Shown: positions 1 to 7,627 of the stretch, one piece after another
Layout: the number at the start of each line of letters is the position of its first letter
How positions within the stretch are numbered: position 1 is the first letter of the stretch
Assembly: GCF_000614975.1 (NCBI RefSeq)
Contig: NZ_BALM01000001.1
Location: 186,001 to 250,000, forward strand
Origin: Shewanella marina JCM 15074
Lineage (GTDB): Bacteria; Pseudomonadota; Gammaproteobacteria; Enterobacterales; Shewanellaceae
DNA length: 64,000 nt
Direction: 5' to 3'
Made by a program: the position numbers and the translations under genes
The notes under the pieces: model-generated
Databases searched by the model: none
What the model was told of the DNA's origin: nothing
Seen by the model: only the letters and a program-made list of their open reading frames with translations

Positions 1-215
1 TGTTATTAGTGCCAATTTCTAATACCGACGCGAGTTTATTAGGCCAATTATTGGGAATTGTCATTATATTTGCTTGGGTATTTAGTGCCTCATTACTGGT
101 ATGGTTTGCTATTAAAACGACTGTTGGAATACGCGTGAGTGAGGAGGATGAATATCAAGGGATGGATATTGCAGATTGTGGCGTTGATGCTTACCCAGAG
201 TTTGTTAACAATTAA
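1..215 (+). CDS. amtB: Ammonium transporter AmtB, C-terminal end (partial)
   Basis: The reading frame is open from the left edge (codons start at base 3) to the stop at 213-215, so the gene begins outside the window. The visible part is the last transmembrane helix (hydrophobic run after LLGQLLGIV) followed by a cytoplasmic tail with GIRVSEEDE, GMDI and AYPEF. This resembles the conserved AmtB tail (GLR-EEE-x-GLD-I-x-x-H-x-E-x-AY) that contacts the PII protein GlnK. AmtB is a trimeric inner-membrane ammonia channel, usually cotranscribed with glnK upstream; that part is not visible. The apparent GTG start at base 9 is internal. No convincing terminator follows directly. Confidence 0.8.
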   Translation, partial: LLVPISNTDASLLGQLLGIVIIFAWVFSASLLVWFAIKTTVGIRVSEEDEYQGMDIADCGVDAYPEFVNN

Positions 216-303
216 TGCTTAGTGCTAATTGCTGCTCACGTGTCAGTTTGCTTTACTACATATATACCCAAACTACTCGAGTTGGATTCATAGGAGTGAG
301 GTA

Positions 304-636
304 ATGAGAGTAATTTATAAGATGGCGCTAATGCTGCTATTAAGTGCAAGTTTGAGTCAAGCCGTGGCAGGGCCAGTTGTTGTGCGTAAGAGCAGTGATG
401 AAGTCGACGTTGATGCCTTTGCAATTCGAGATCAATTATTAAAGCAGCATGAGTGGCAAGAGCAAATTCGGTTACAGCAGCAATTAACCATCTTATCGTT
501 ACTGCCGAATAATTGCCGTGCGATATTGTGGCCATATAAATATTTTGCATGTGGCGATCATTTTTATCGTCCTTATCGGCATCAGCAGCAAGATGTTTAT
601 ATCCAAATACCTGAGCCACCGCCTGCTGAGCGGTAA
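304..636 (+). CDS. Small exported protein of unknown function
   Basis: A 110-residue protein I do not recognise. It begins with a clear Sec signal peptide (basic start MRVIYK, hydrophobic core, cleavage near AVAG around residue 22). The mature part is rich in Gln/His with two Cys (NNCRA and FACGD, around residues 69 and 82) that could form a disulfide, and ends in a proline-rich tail. The start at 304 is chosen because AGGAG lies about 10 bases upstream and the signal peptide begins there; a longer in-frame start at 229 adds residues with no signal-like order. It stands alone between amtB and a terminator. Confidence 0.6.
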   Translation: MRVIYKMALMLLLSASLSQAVAGPVVVRKSSDEVDVDAFAIRDQLLKQHEWQEQIRLQQQLTILSLLPNNCRAILWPYKYFACGDHFYRPYRHQQQDVYIQIPEPPPAER

Positions 637-650
637 GTCTTTATCAATAA

Positions 651-672
651 AAAGCGCTCAAATGAGCGCTTT
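651..672. terminator. Bidirectional hairpin terminator
   Basis: AAAGCGCTCA and TGAGCGCTTT form a 10-bp perfect stem with a 2-base gap. A T-rich stretch follows on the plus strand and A-rich sequence precedes it. It sits between two convergent genes and can end both. Confidence 0.8.
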
Positions 673-683
673 TGTTTTTATGA

Positions 684-1940
684 TTAATGTAAGCGCAACT
701 CACTGGCGTAGGCTTGATAGCTTAAACGGGCTAATTGGCCTTGATCTGTGAGGGTTAGTTCTCTCACACGGAAAGGTGCTGTGAGCTGCATTTGGCTGAT
801 AAGGGCTTGATCAATGGGTAAGGTAAGTGTTTGTTTACCCGTTTCAAACCACTGTGCAGCTTGGGTTCGCATGATACTCACCTCTTGCCCCTGTTGATCT
901 GCACCTGTGATTACGGCGCTGACATCAAAACGGCTGGCACTGGCAATATCTAAGTTAAAGCTGAGTTGCTGTGGCAACTGCTGCTGCCAATCAACTTGCA
1001 GTTGCTGGTCTATATTGGCACTGTGACTATAGCGTTTAATGGCGGTTCGGATACTGCGTTTTATCAGCTGACCCGCTATTATCTCATTAGTGTTTATTTC
1101 CAGTGCCATCAAATGTTGGCTGGTAGGGAGTTCAGCGCCGTTAGCAAGAGTAAGTTGCCATTGTTGATCTTGTTTCGTCACGGAAAGTGGATAACTGTTG
1201 CCATGATTATCAAACAGCATTGCTGTAGGCGAATGACGTAATGCTTGATTGGCGAGCGTTAATGAAAGGGTTAAATTATCTGTTTGGCTTGTAGCTAATG
1301 GTGCCGTTAGGCTTAGCTGCTTAGGACTATTTTTTTCTTTCACGTTAATGATATATTGTGCATTTTCAGGCAAGGTTTGTTTCACCAGCATTTGGTATAA
1401 GCCAATAGGCGCAGAATTTCGCAAGGTAAAGCCTGAAGAATGAGCAAAAATACCTGCGGTCGCTAATTTGTCGGCATTAAGTATATTTTCCATATACTGA
1501 GACGTTTTGTTGCTTGCAGGTGCATTGACGGGCATAAAACTAATTTGCTGGCTATCAATGCTAGTCGTTGTCAATGATTGCTGTTTATTCTGCTTAGGGC
1601 TAATTCGTACACTTGCATTCGTTTGGCTTATTGGTAGTTGTATGCCCTGGTTTAACGCTTTACCTGTTACTGTGAACCAATATTGGTCACTGTTTTGCTG
1701 TTGCTGAGTTTGTATCTTCGGTGCTTGATACTGGCCTGAAAGAGGCGTTATAAAGCTCACGTAATCTTGGCTGGTGATGATCGGGTCAATTGTCTGGCTA
1801 TCTAAGCTTGTACCAATCGGTTGGATGTTGAGTGTTACTGCTTGAGTTTGTGCTGTTGGTTCAACTTGAGATTCATCATTACAAGCTAAAAGAGCAAGGC
1901 TTGATAGCGCGATCAATAGTGGTTTTAATTGACTGTTCAT
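684..1940 (-). CDS. Exported lipoprotein of unknown function, paired with a serine hydrolase
   Basis: A 418-residue protein with a lipoprotein signal: basic N-terminus, hydrophobic segment and lipobox LLAC (Cys about residue 20) followed by Asn-Asp, so probably an outer-membrane or periplasm-facing lipoprotein. The rest is Gln- and Ser/Thr-rich and looks beta-rich, with no catalytic motif I recognise. The C-terminal third may correspond to a DUF4785-like Ig-type region, but this is only an impression. The gene starts 9 bases after the stop of the upstream hydrolase gene with a GGGG-type ribosome site in the gap, so the two are almost certainly one operon. An accessory or chaperone role for the hydrolase is inference. 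Confidence 0.75.
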   Translation of the reverse strand: MNSQLKPLLIALSSLALLACNDESQVEPTAQTQAVTLNIQPIGTSLDSQTIDPIITSQDYVSFITPLSGQYQAPKIQTQQQQNSDQYWFTVTGKALNQGIQLPISQTNASVRISPKQNKQQSLTTTSIDSQQISFMPVNAPASNKTSQYMENILNADKLATAGIFAHSSGFTLRNSAPIGLYQMLVKQTLPENAQYIINVKEKNSPKQLSLTAPLATSQTDNLTLSLTLANQALRHSPTAMLFDNHGNSYPLSVTKQDQQWQLTLANGAELPTSQHLMALEINTNEIIAGQLIKRSIRTAIKRYSHSANIDQQLQVDWQQQLPQQLSFNLDIASASRFDVSAVITGADQQGQEVSIMRTQAAQWFETGKQTLTLPIDQALISQMQLTAPFRVRELTLTDQGQLARLSYQAYASELRLH

Positions 1941-1949
1941 AATAACCCC

Positions 1950-2801
1950 TTAAATAAAATCGCGAATAAACGTATCTAAATTGAAACAAGCTCGTCGACT
2001 TTGCTGGTGGCTCAAGGGTTCACTTCCTGCAGTTTTATCTTTATCGATAAACCACACTGAACCCGCGGCAGCTTGTGAACTACACTCTAAAAATCCATCA
2101 GAACAATCATCTAACCAATTTTGAGTAAATTCTAAGGCAACTTGGTTGGTGTAACCGCCGCAATAACTGTCACTGTCCCATATTGCAGATTCAACATCTG
2201 AACCTACTACTGAATAGAGTGGTTTTGCTAAACTCGGCCGACCATCTGTACCGTGTAACAGTGTGCTGTTGTAGTAGGCCATTTCTGCCACTTGTTGTTG
2301 CTTCACCGCATCAGATTGATAACCAAGTAGCCAGCCTAGTGTGGTTTCAAATGAATTGCCTTGCATGACTGCATCCGCTAATGGGGTGCCTGCACTTGAT
2401 GGCGCCAGTGCAATAATTTTTTGGGTGCGTTTGATGATGCGGGGGAATTTACGATGGGCGGTAGGATTTGAAAATATCCAGCGTACGACATTGGCACCAT
2501 TGGAGTGGGTGACGAGGGTCAGTTTACGAATACCTTCTCCTCTAATAAATGTGGTTAACTGGTTTGCTAGACATTGGGCGGCATCCGTATGCCACATATA
2601 TTGGTCAAAATCGCAATTAATGACGATATATTTGCCATTATTTTGCTTCACTGAATTAACAAAATCACTGGTCCAATAATCATTTAATGCATCTGTTTGT
2701 TGTCCAGTACCGTGGATAAAAGCTACGCCTTTAGTCGCAAAGGCGGATGTACTGCTTAGTAATAAAGTTAGCAATAACAATAGTCGTTGATATGGTTTCA
2801 T
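1950..2801 (-). CDS. Exported alpha/beta-hydrolase (lipase/esterase-like)
   Basis: A 283-residue protein with a signal peptide (cleavage near AFA-T, residue 22). It carries an oxyanion-loop motif HGTG at about residue 30 and a nucleophile elbow THSNGAN at about residue 98, as in alpha/beta-fold serine hydrolases. The elbow is H-S-N-G preceded by Thr, not the usual G-x-S-x-G. Six Cys in the mature part suggest disulfides and a periplasmic or secreted location. Candidate acid and His residues lie in the C-terminal half (SDVES, EPLSHQQS). First gene of a two-gene operon with the downstream lipoprotein. The substrate cannot be read from the sequence. Confidence 0.75.
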   Translation of the reverse strand: MKPYQRLLLLLTLLLSSTSAFATKGVAFIHGTGQQTDALNDYWTSDFVNSVKQNNGKYIVINCDFDQYMWHTDAAQCLANQLTTFIRGEGIRKLTLVTHSNGANVVRWIFSNPTAHRKFPRIIKRTQKIIALAPSSAGTPLADAVMQGNSFETTLGWLLGYQSDAVKQQQVAEMAYYNSTLLHGTDGRPSLAKPLYSVVGSDVESAIWDSDSYCGGYTNQVALEFTQNWLDDCSDGFLECSSQAAAGSVWFIDKDKTAGSEPLSHQQSRRACFNLDTFIRDFI

Positions 2802-3432
2802 ATTGAAGTCTCATCAAGGGCGGTATGTTAATGAAGATCTAATACCAATTGATTAAAGATGTGGTCTATTCAGAACCTGTCATTTTTTTTAATGTAATTG
2901 GTATAACTGCTTGCCTGCATCGTTGAGTCACTATCATCGTACAAAAAAATTGTATACCGGTAGGGCAGCTATTTTAATTTTTCCCTCGTAAAACATGTTA
3001 TAGCAACTTCAATCTCGGCGGAGGGGGAATAGCACTAACGTCGTAATAGATGGCTTCAACCTACGTATCTCGTATGATGATTTCAAGTCAAACTGAGTAC
3101 TAAATATGGGCTAATTATGGTTAATCTATGATTTCTGTTTTAAACATAAGTAAGAGTCTTTTATTGTTTTGATTTAATTATCTTTATTTGAAATTTGCAG
3201 GTCACCTTTGTTTGAAAAAAATATTTTCTAATGTGGAAAATATTTAACATAAATTTATTTTGTTCTTGTTTGCTCTGTTCTTTTTTTTTCATAAAAAATA
3301 ATAGTTCTAAATCAGTTGGTTAGATATATATTTTAGATTGTGCGTTAAATTTGTTGAATATATGTTTGATAATCGCTAAATTCAGATGATAAATCGTACA
3401 ATAAAAATAAAAGCAGGAGAGATAATTATAAA
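2802..3432. other. Long AT-rich intergenic region upstream of aroG
   Basis: 631 bases between the divergent hydrolase and aroG genes. It holds a short inverted-repeat element near its left end and then mostly AT-rich sequence with no credible ORF. The segment around 3005-3035 is locally G-rich (GGCGGAGGGGG) but does not fold as a tRNA. The aroG promoter must lie here; I could not identify an unambiguous -35/-10 pair, TyrR box or leader peptide. Confidence 0.5.
2841..2904. repeat. Short inverted-repeat element with ATACCAATT ends
   Basis: AATACCAATT at 2841-2850 is mirrored by AATTGGTAT at 2896-2904, with about 45 bases between. Related ATACCAATT half-sites occur elsewhere in intergenic sequence here (near 51490). 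This resembles the dispersed small palindromic repeats of Shewanella and related genomes. Mobility cannot be judged from one window. Confidence 0.4.
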
Positions 3433-4488
3433 ATGGCTTATAAAAACGACGATGTGAGAATTAATGAGGTTAAAGAGCTACTGCCGCCAATTGCCATTTT
3501 AGAGCGATTTCCTGCAACTGAAATTGTTGCAAATACCGTATTTAACGCGAGAAATAATATTCATCGTATTCTACGCAAACAAGACGATAAATTATTGGTG
3601 GTTATTGGTCCCTGTTCAATTCATGATCCTGAAGCTGCATTGGAGTATGGCCGTAAGCTGGTGGCCTTACGTGAGCAATATCAATATCAACTTGAAATAG
3701 TGATGCGAGTTTATTTTGAAAAGCCCCGTACCACTGTGGGTTGGAAAGGATTAATTAATGATCCTTATATGGACAATAGTTTTAAGTTAAATGATGGCTT
3801 GCGTACCGCACGTAAATTACTGCTGGATTTGAATGATTTGGGGTTACCGACCGCGGGTGAGTTTTTAGATATGATTACACCGCAATATGTCGCTGATTTG
3901 ATGTGTTGGGGCGCAATTGGTGCCAGAACGACAGAGTCACAAGTTCATCGTGAATTGGCATCTGGCTTGTCATGTCCAGTTGGATTTAAAAATGGCACTG
4001 ACGGCACCATTAAAGTGGCAATTGATGCGATAGGGGCTGCGAGTTCACCGCATCATTTTTTATCTGTGACTAAGTTTGGTCATTCGGCGATTGTATCGAC
4101 TAAAGGTAATGATGATTGTCATATTATTTTACGTGGTGGAAAAGCCCCGAATTATAGTCGTGAAGATGTCGCTTTAATTGAACAGCAACTGGTTGATGCA
4201 CAATTGCCAACCAATATTATGATTGATTTTAGCCATGCTAATAGCAGTAAGGACTATCAAAAGCAGATGTTAGTGGCACAAGATGTGGCAACCCAAATAA
4301 GCCAAGGTAACCAGAGTATTTTTGGGGTGATGATTGAAAGCCATTTAGTGGCAGGTCGTCAAGATCCACAACCTAATACACCATTAGTTTATGGACAAAG
4401 TATTACGGATGCTTGTATTGGTTGGCAGGATACGGAGCAGGTATTAGCGACGCTTGCTAATGCAGTACTTGAACGTCGGAAAATGTGA
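3433..4488 (+). CDS. aroG: 3-deoxy-7-phosphoheptulonate synthase (DAHP synthase, AroG type)
   Basis: Catalyses the first committed step of the shikimate pathway: phosphoenolpyruvate plus erythrose 4-phosphate to DAHP, in the cytoplasm. The 351-residue protein has the class I motifs GPCSIHDP (59-66, metal-binding Cys61), EKPRTTVGWKGL (about 96-107), GARTTESQ, GFKNGTDG and DFSHANSSK. The N-terminus (MAYKNDDVRI) resembles E. coli AroG, the Phe-inhibited isozyme, more than AroF or AroH; the actual inhibitor is not proven by this. The ribosome site is GGAGA about 10 bases upstream of the ATG. Stands alone and ends in a strong terminator. Confidence 0.93.
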   Translation: MAYKNDDVRINEVKELLPPIAILERFPATEIVANTVFNARNNIHRILRKQDDKLLVVIGPCSIHDPEAALEYGRKLVALREQYQYQLEIVMRVYFEKPRTTVGWKGLINDPYMDNSFKLNDGLRTARKLLLDLNDLGLPTAGEFLDMITPQYVADLMCWGAIGARTTESQVHRELASGLSCPVGFKNGTDGTIKVAIDAIGAASSPHHFLSVTKFGHSAIVSTKGNDDCHIILRGGKAPNYSREDVALIEQQLVDAQLPTNIMIDFSHANSSKDYQKQMLVAQDVATQISQGNQSIFGVMIESHLVAGRQDPQPNTPLVYGQSITDACIGWQDTEQVLATLANAVLERRKM

Positions 4489-4502
4489 CATTTGAAAAAT
4501 AC

Positions 4503-4527
4503 AAAAAGGCGCTGTAAGCGCCTTTTT
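4503..4527 (+). terminator. aroG terminator
   Basis: AAAAAGGCGC, a 5-base loop, then GCGCCTTTTT: a 10-bp perfect stem ending in a T-run, 14 bases after the aroG stop. Confidence 0.85.
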
Positions 4528-4555
4528 CTGTTCAGTCATTAAGTAGTCGTTATTA

Positions 4556-4768
4556 TTAATTTTGACTTAATGAGGCAATATAATTATTTGCTTTTGCAAG
4601 ACTGCCAAACGCTGAGATTAGATTATTTTTGCCTTTCTCTTGAATTTCAGGATTAGTCGATTCAATCATCATCCATACCCAAGTTTTGATTAATGCCATT
4701 GGTGGATACTCAGTAGCAGATTGAGGGGCCATAAAACGTCCTTCTACATTCATTGGTGGTGAAGTCAT
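4556..4768 (-). CDS. Small conserved-looking protein of unknown function
   Basis: A 70-residue ORF filling the gap between aroG and fpr on the opposite strand. Its middle (YPPMALIKTWVWMMIES) is amphipathic, and the C-terminal half (EKGKNNLISAFGSLAKANNYIAS) looks like a regular soluble helix. Composition is protein-like, not random. No family recognised. The ATG at 4768 has only a weak ribosome site; an in-frame ATG lies at 4750. It converges on aroG, whose terminator could also serve it. Confidence 0.5.
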   Translation of the reverse strand: MTSPPMNVEGRFMAPQSATEYPPMALIKTWVWMMIESTNPEIQEKGKNNLISAFGSLAKANNYIASLSQN

Positions 4769-5110
4769 TTAAGCTTGTTAATTTTGTTTGAGCCTAAATA
4801 CCGCGTCAATAATTGCACACTTTTATACACTAAGGCTTTGTAAAGTGGTAGTACTTTTCGTTGAAAAATTGACGCTGAATCTGACGTATTTAGAGGCTTT
4901 TGTTTACATTAGCACTGTTTAATATTTTTATGTTGATGTTTTTGAAGTGTTTATTTTTTGTGCGGCAGTATTTTGACAGTAAAGAAAATTTTACTCAATT
5001 AAGAATTGTTGCTGTGTATATTATCGGTAGAGGCTATCTGATTTTATGGATTGCATTTGTAGCCCAATATGCGACATTAACAGGTATCTGTCTGAGGAGG
5101 TATTGCAAAA
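4769..5110. other. AT-rich intergenic region upstream of fpr
   Basis: 342 bases with the divergent promoters of the small minus-strand gene and fpr. A plus-strand ORF across 4900-5154 overlaps the fpr start in another frame, has no good ribosome site and looks like a chance hydrophobic frame. No regulatory box identified with confidence. AGGAGG at 5095-5100 is the fpr ribosome site. Confidence 0.45.
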
Positions 5111-5860
5111 ATGTGGACTCAAGCCAAAGTTGTAGAACGTATCGATTGGAATGATAAGTTATTTAGTTTGAAGTTAGACGCTGAGATTGCGCCATTTACA
5201 GCAGGACAATTTATTAAGCTGGCATTAGCACTTGAAGATAAACGTATTGCACGAGCTTATTCATTAGTTAACGCGCCTGATGCTCGTTATTTAGAAATTC
5301 TCGCGATTGCAGTCGAAGACGGTCAATTATCACCACAGTTACAGGATTTAACTGTTGGCGATAGTGTTGATATCTCGACTAAAGCTGCGGGTTTTATGGT
5401 TTTGGATGAATTGCCTGAACAAGATTATAGTCAGTCACAGTTATGGCTACTAGCCACTGGTACTGCGATTGGTCCTTTTCTTTCAATGCTTGCAACCAAA
5501 GAGCCTTGGCAACAATTTGAGAAAATCATTGTTGTTTATGGCGTTAGGCATGCTGTTGATCTCGCCTATTTGGCACAACTTGAAATGCTGGAACAGCAAT
5601 ATCCTGAGCAATTTAGCCTAATTCTTTCCGTGACCCGGGAAGATTATAATGGTGGTATTCGCCAGCGTATTCCGGATGCGATAGCTACTGGCGTATTAGA
5701 AGACATTGCTGGTGTAAACTTTAGTGCAGCGCATTCGCAAGTGATGATTTGTGGTAATCCTGATATGGTGAGCGGCGCAGTAACTGTATTAAATGATAAA
5801 GGTTTAGTTAAAAATTTACGCCGTGCTCCGGGGCAAATAACCTTAGAAAAATATTGGTAA
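5111..5860 (+). CDS. fpr: Ferredoxin/flavodoxin--NADP(+) reductase
   Basis: Moves electrons between NADPH and ferredoxin or flavodoxin, supplying reductant for redox enzymes and stress defence; cytoplasmic. 249 residues, the usual size for the bacterial Fpr subfamily. The FAD-binding motif RAYSLVNAP (about 53-61) and the NADP-binding GTAIGPFLSM (about 119-128) are present, and the chain ends in EKYW with the aromatic residue that stacks on FAD. The start is fixed by a perfect AGGAGG 10 bases upstream. A GST-like gene follows after 9 bases, so the two are probably cotranscribed. Confidence 0.93.
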   Translation: MWTQAKVVERIDWNDKLFSLKLDAEIAPFTAGQFIKLALALEDKRIARAYSLVNAPDARYLEILAIAVEDGQLSPQLQDLTVGDSVDISTKAAGFMVLDELPEQDYSQSQLWLLATGTAIGPFLSMLATKEPWQQFEKIIVVYGVRHAVDLAYLAQLEMLEQQYPEQFSLILSVTREDYNGGIRQRIPDAIATGVLEDIAGVNFSAAHSQVMICGNPDMVSGAVTVLNDKGLVKNLRRAPGQITLEKYW

Positions 5861-5869
5861 GGACTCGTT

Positions 5870-6465
5870 ATGAAACTTTATTTTTCAGTGGCTTCACCTT
5901 ATTCAAGATTGATGAGGATTATTATTCGACAATTTAATATTGCGGTTGATGAGCTGGAAATAAATCCATTTGATAATGATAGTGACTTTTTACAAGTTAA
6001 TCCCTTGGCGAAAGTCCCTTGCCTTGTGTTACCCAATCAACAAGCACTTTTTGATAGCGAGGTTATTGCTCGCTATCTTGATCAAGAGTTTGCCCATAGT
6101 CGATTATTTACGGCTGAACCATACTGGTCACAGCAACAGTTTTTTGCTTTATTAAAAGGCTGCTTAGATATTGCAGTGCAACTTAGACAAGAGCAAATGA
6201 GGCTGAATTAGGTGTTGAGTCCTTGTTTTTTAAGCAGAGATTTGAACAGGCGATTTTAAGAAGTATGCCTGTTATTGAAGCCAAATTATCCACGTTTGAA
6301 TCGCTAATGCCCGCGAGTAAAATGTTATTGGTTTGCCTGCTTGAGTATCTTGATTTTCGGCATCAACAACTTAACTGGCGGCAGTTAGCCCCTAATTGCT
6401 GTAAATGGTTACATCAGCATAATGGTGACTCTTGTTATATTGAAACGCAGCCAAGCTCTCATTAA
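5870..6465 (+). pseudogene. Glutathione S-transferase-like protein, frameshifted
   Basis: The first part (5870-6211) encodes a thioredoxin-fold GST N-domain: MKLYFSVASPYSRLMR at the glutathione site, NPLAKVPCLVL with the cis-Pro, and FDSEVIARYLD. The frame then hits a stop at 6209-6211. The helical C-domain continues in the frame one base back (FFKQRFEQAILRSMP, then a tail to 6465). One missing base near 6200-6202 explains both halves; restoring it gives a 198-residue protein of normal GST length. Substrate unknown. It follows fpr by 9 bases. Either a sequencing error or a recent mutation; if real, the product ends after about 113 residues. Confidence 0.8.
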
Positions 6466-6577
6466 TCACCTGCTCAAATATTGTTATTCTGTTAGTTTTC
6501 AGTTTAGTAGCAAATGTATTGCTTAAGTAAAATAGTGTTGATTATTAGCTAAATATTATCTACCTTATCGCAAGTAA

Positions 6578-6598
6578 AAACCATTATCATTTGCATTT
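6578..6598. promoter_or_regulatory. Fur-like box upstream of the iron transporter
   Basis: The segment contains ACCATTATCATTTGCATT; read on the other strand it gives AAATGATAATGG, a good partial match to the Fur 19-mer built from GATAAT repeats. It ends about 14 bases before the fbpA-like start, where Fur binding would block transcription. Fur repression by iron is inferred from this and the gene's function. Confidence 0.5.
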
Positions 6599-6611
6599 AA
6601 GGGCTTTAAGC

Positions 6612-7619
6612 ATGAAATTAATTCAACATTTGCTGTTATGGGGTGTGATGCTCTCCAGTTTTTCCTCATTAGCTGCTGACAAATTAACTATCTATTCTTA
6701 TCGCCAACCTTTTTTAATTGATCCTATTTTAGCTGACTTTACCAAGCAGACCGGAATTGAGGTTGAAGTGGTTTTTTCAAAAAAAGGGATTGCCGAGCGA
6801 ATGAGTCGTGAGGGGCGTTTATCACCTGCTGATGTGGTATTAACCTCTGATTTTTCGCGTTTAATGGAATTGGTTGATAAGGGATTAGTCACGCCTGTCA
6901 ATAACCAACACCTCAATCAAAATATTCCTGCAAGTTTTAGAGATCCTGACGGTAATTGGTTTGCGTTAACTCAGCGGGTTCGTAATATTTATTCTTCAAA
7001 AGCTCACCTCGGTAAATTAGATATTACCTATGAGGATTTGGCTGATCCTAAATTTAAAGGCAAAATTTGTACCCGTAGCGGTAAGCATCCATACAATGTG
7101 GCATTAGTGGCATCTATGATTGCCCATCATGGCGAAGCTAAAACAGAGTTGTGGTTACAAGGTGTCAAAGCCAATCTTGCACGTAAACCCCAAGGTAATG
7201 ATCGTGCGCAAGTTAAAGCGGTTAAAGAGGGCTTATGTGACATTGCTTTAGGTAACAGTTACTACTTTGGCAAAATGTTGGTGGATCCTAAGCAAAAGCC
7301 TTGGGCTGATGCGGTAGAAATTAACTTCCCTAATCAACAAGATCGTGGCGCTCATGTTAATGTTTCTGGCATGGCTTTAGCCAAGCATTCACCGCATCAA
7401 GTTGAAGCGATTAAACTGATGGAATTTTTATCGTCAACGCCAGCGCAGCAAGCTTATGCAACGATGAATATGGAATATCCAGTAAAAGCTGATGTTCCAG
7501 CTTCAGAACTCGTGGCGTCTTGGGGCGAATTTAGTGCAGATAAGCTTCCCATTTATCAGCTAGCGCAGAATCATCAAGCTGCAGTTGCATTACTTGATAA
7601 GGTCAAATTTGATCTTTAA
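6612..7619 (+). CDS. Fe(III) ABC transporter, periplasmic substrate-binding protein
   Basis: Binds ferric iron in the periplasm and hands it to the FbpB permease. The 335-residue protein has a signal peptide (cleavage near SLAAD, about residue 22) and the FbpA/FutA family layout: KLTIYSYRQP at the start of the mature chain, PADVVLTSDFSRLM, FALTQRVRNIY, KGKICTRSGKHPYN, ALGNSYYFGKM (a Tyr pair likely to ligate Fe3+) and a C-terminal MNMEYPV segment. The start at 6612 has AAGGG about 9 bases upstream; an upstream frame-start at 6591 would add seven non-signal residues. First gene of the fbpABC-like operon, just behind a Fur-like site. Confidence 0.9.
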   Translation: MKLIQHLLLWGVMLSSFSSLAADKLTIYSYRQPFLIDPILADFTKQTGIEVEVVFSKKGIAERMSREGRLSPADVVLTSDFSRLMELVDKGLVTPVNNQHLNQNIPASFRDPDGNWFALTQRVRNIYSSKAHLGKLDITYEDLADPKFKGKICTRSGKHPYNVALVASMIAHHGEAKTELWLQGVKANLARKPQGNDRAQVKAVKEGLCDIALGNSYYFGKMLVDPKQKPWADAVEINFPNQQDRGAHVNVSGMALAKHSPHQVEAIKLMEFLSSTPAQQAYATMNMEYPVKADVPASELVASWGEFSADKLPIYQLAQNHQAAVALLDKVKFDL

Positions 7620-7627
7620 GAACTATT

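Noticed and set aside
263..290. TATACCCAAACTACTCGAGTTG-like segment as a repeat
   Set aside because: Resembles a dispersed gammaproteobacterial repeat, but only one partial copy is present here and no boundaries can be set.
236..619. Minus-strand ORF opposite the small exported protein
   Set aside because: No ribosome site or family pattern; the plus-strand frame has a signal peptide and a good AGGAG.
2990..3060. G-rich segment as a possible tRNA or small RNA
   Set aside because: No acceptor/T-loop (GGTTCGA-type) sequence or cloverleaf pairing found.
4900..5154. 84-codon plus-strand ORF overlapping the fpr start
   Set aside because: It overlaps fpr in another frame, has no good ribosome site, and looks like a chance hydrophobic frame in AT-rich DNA; the strong AGGAGG belongs to fpr.
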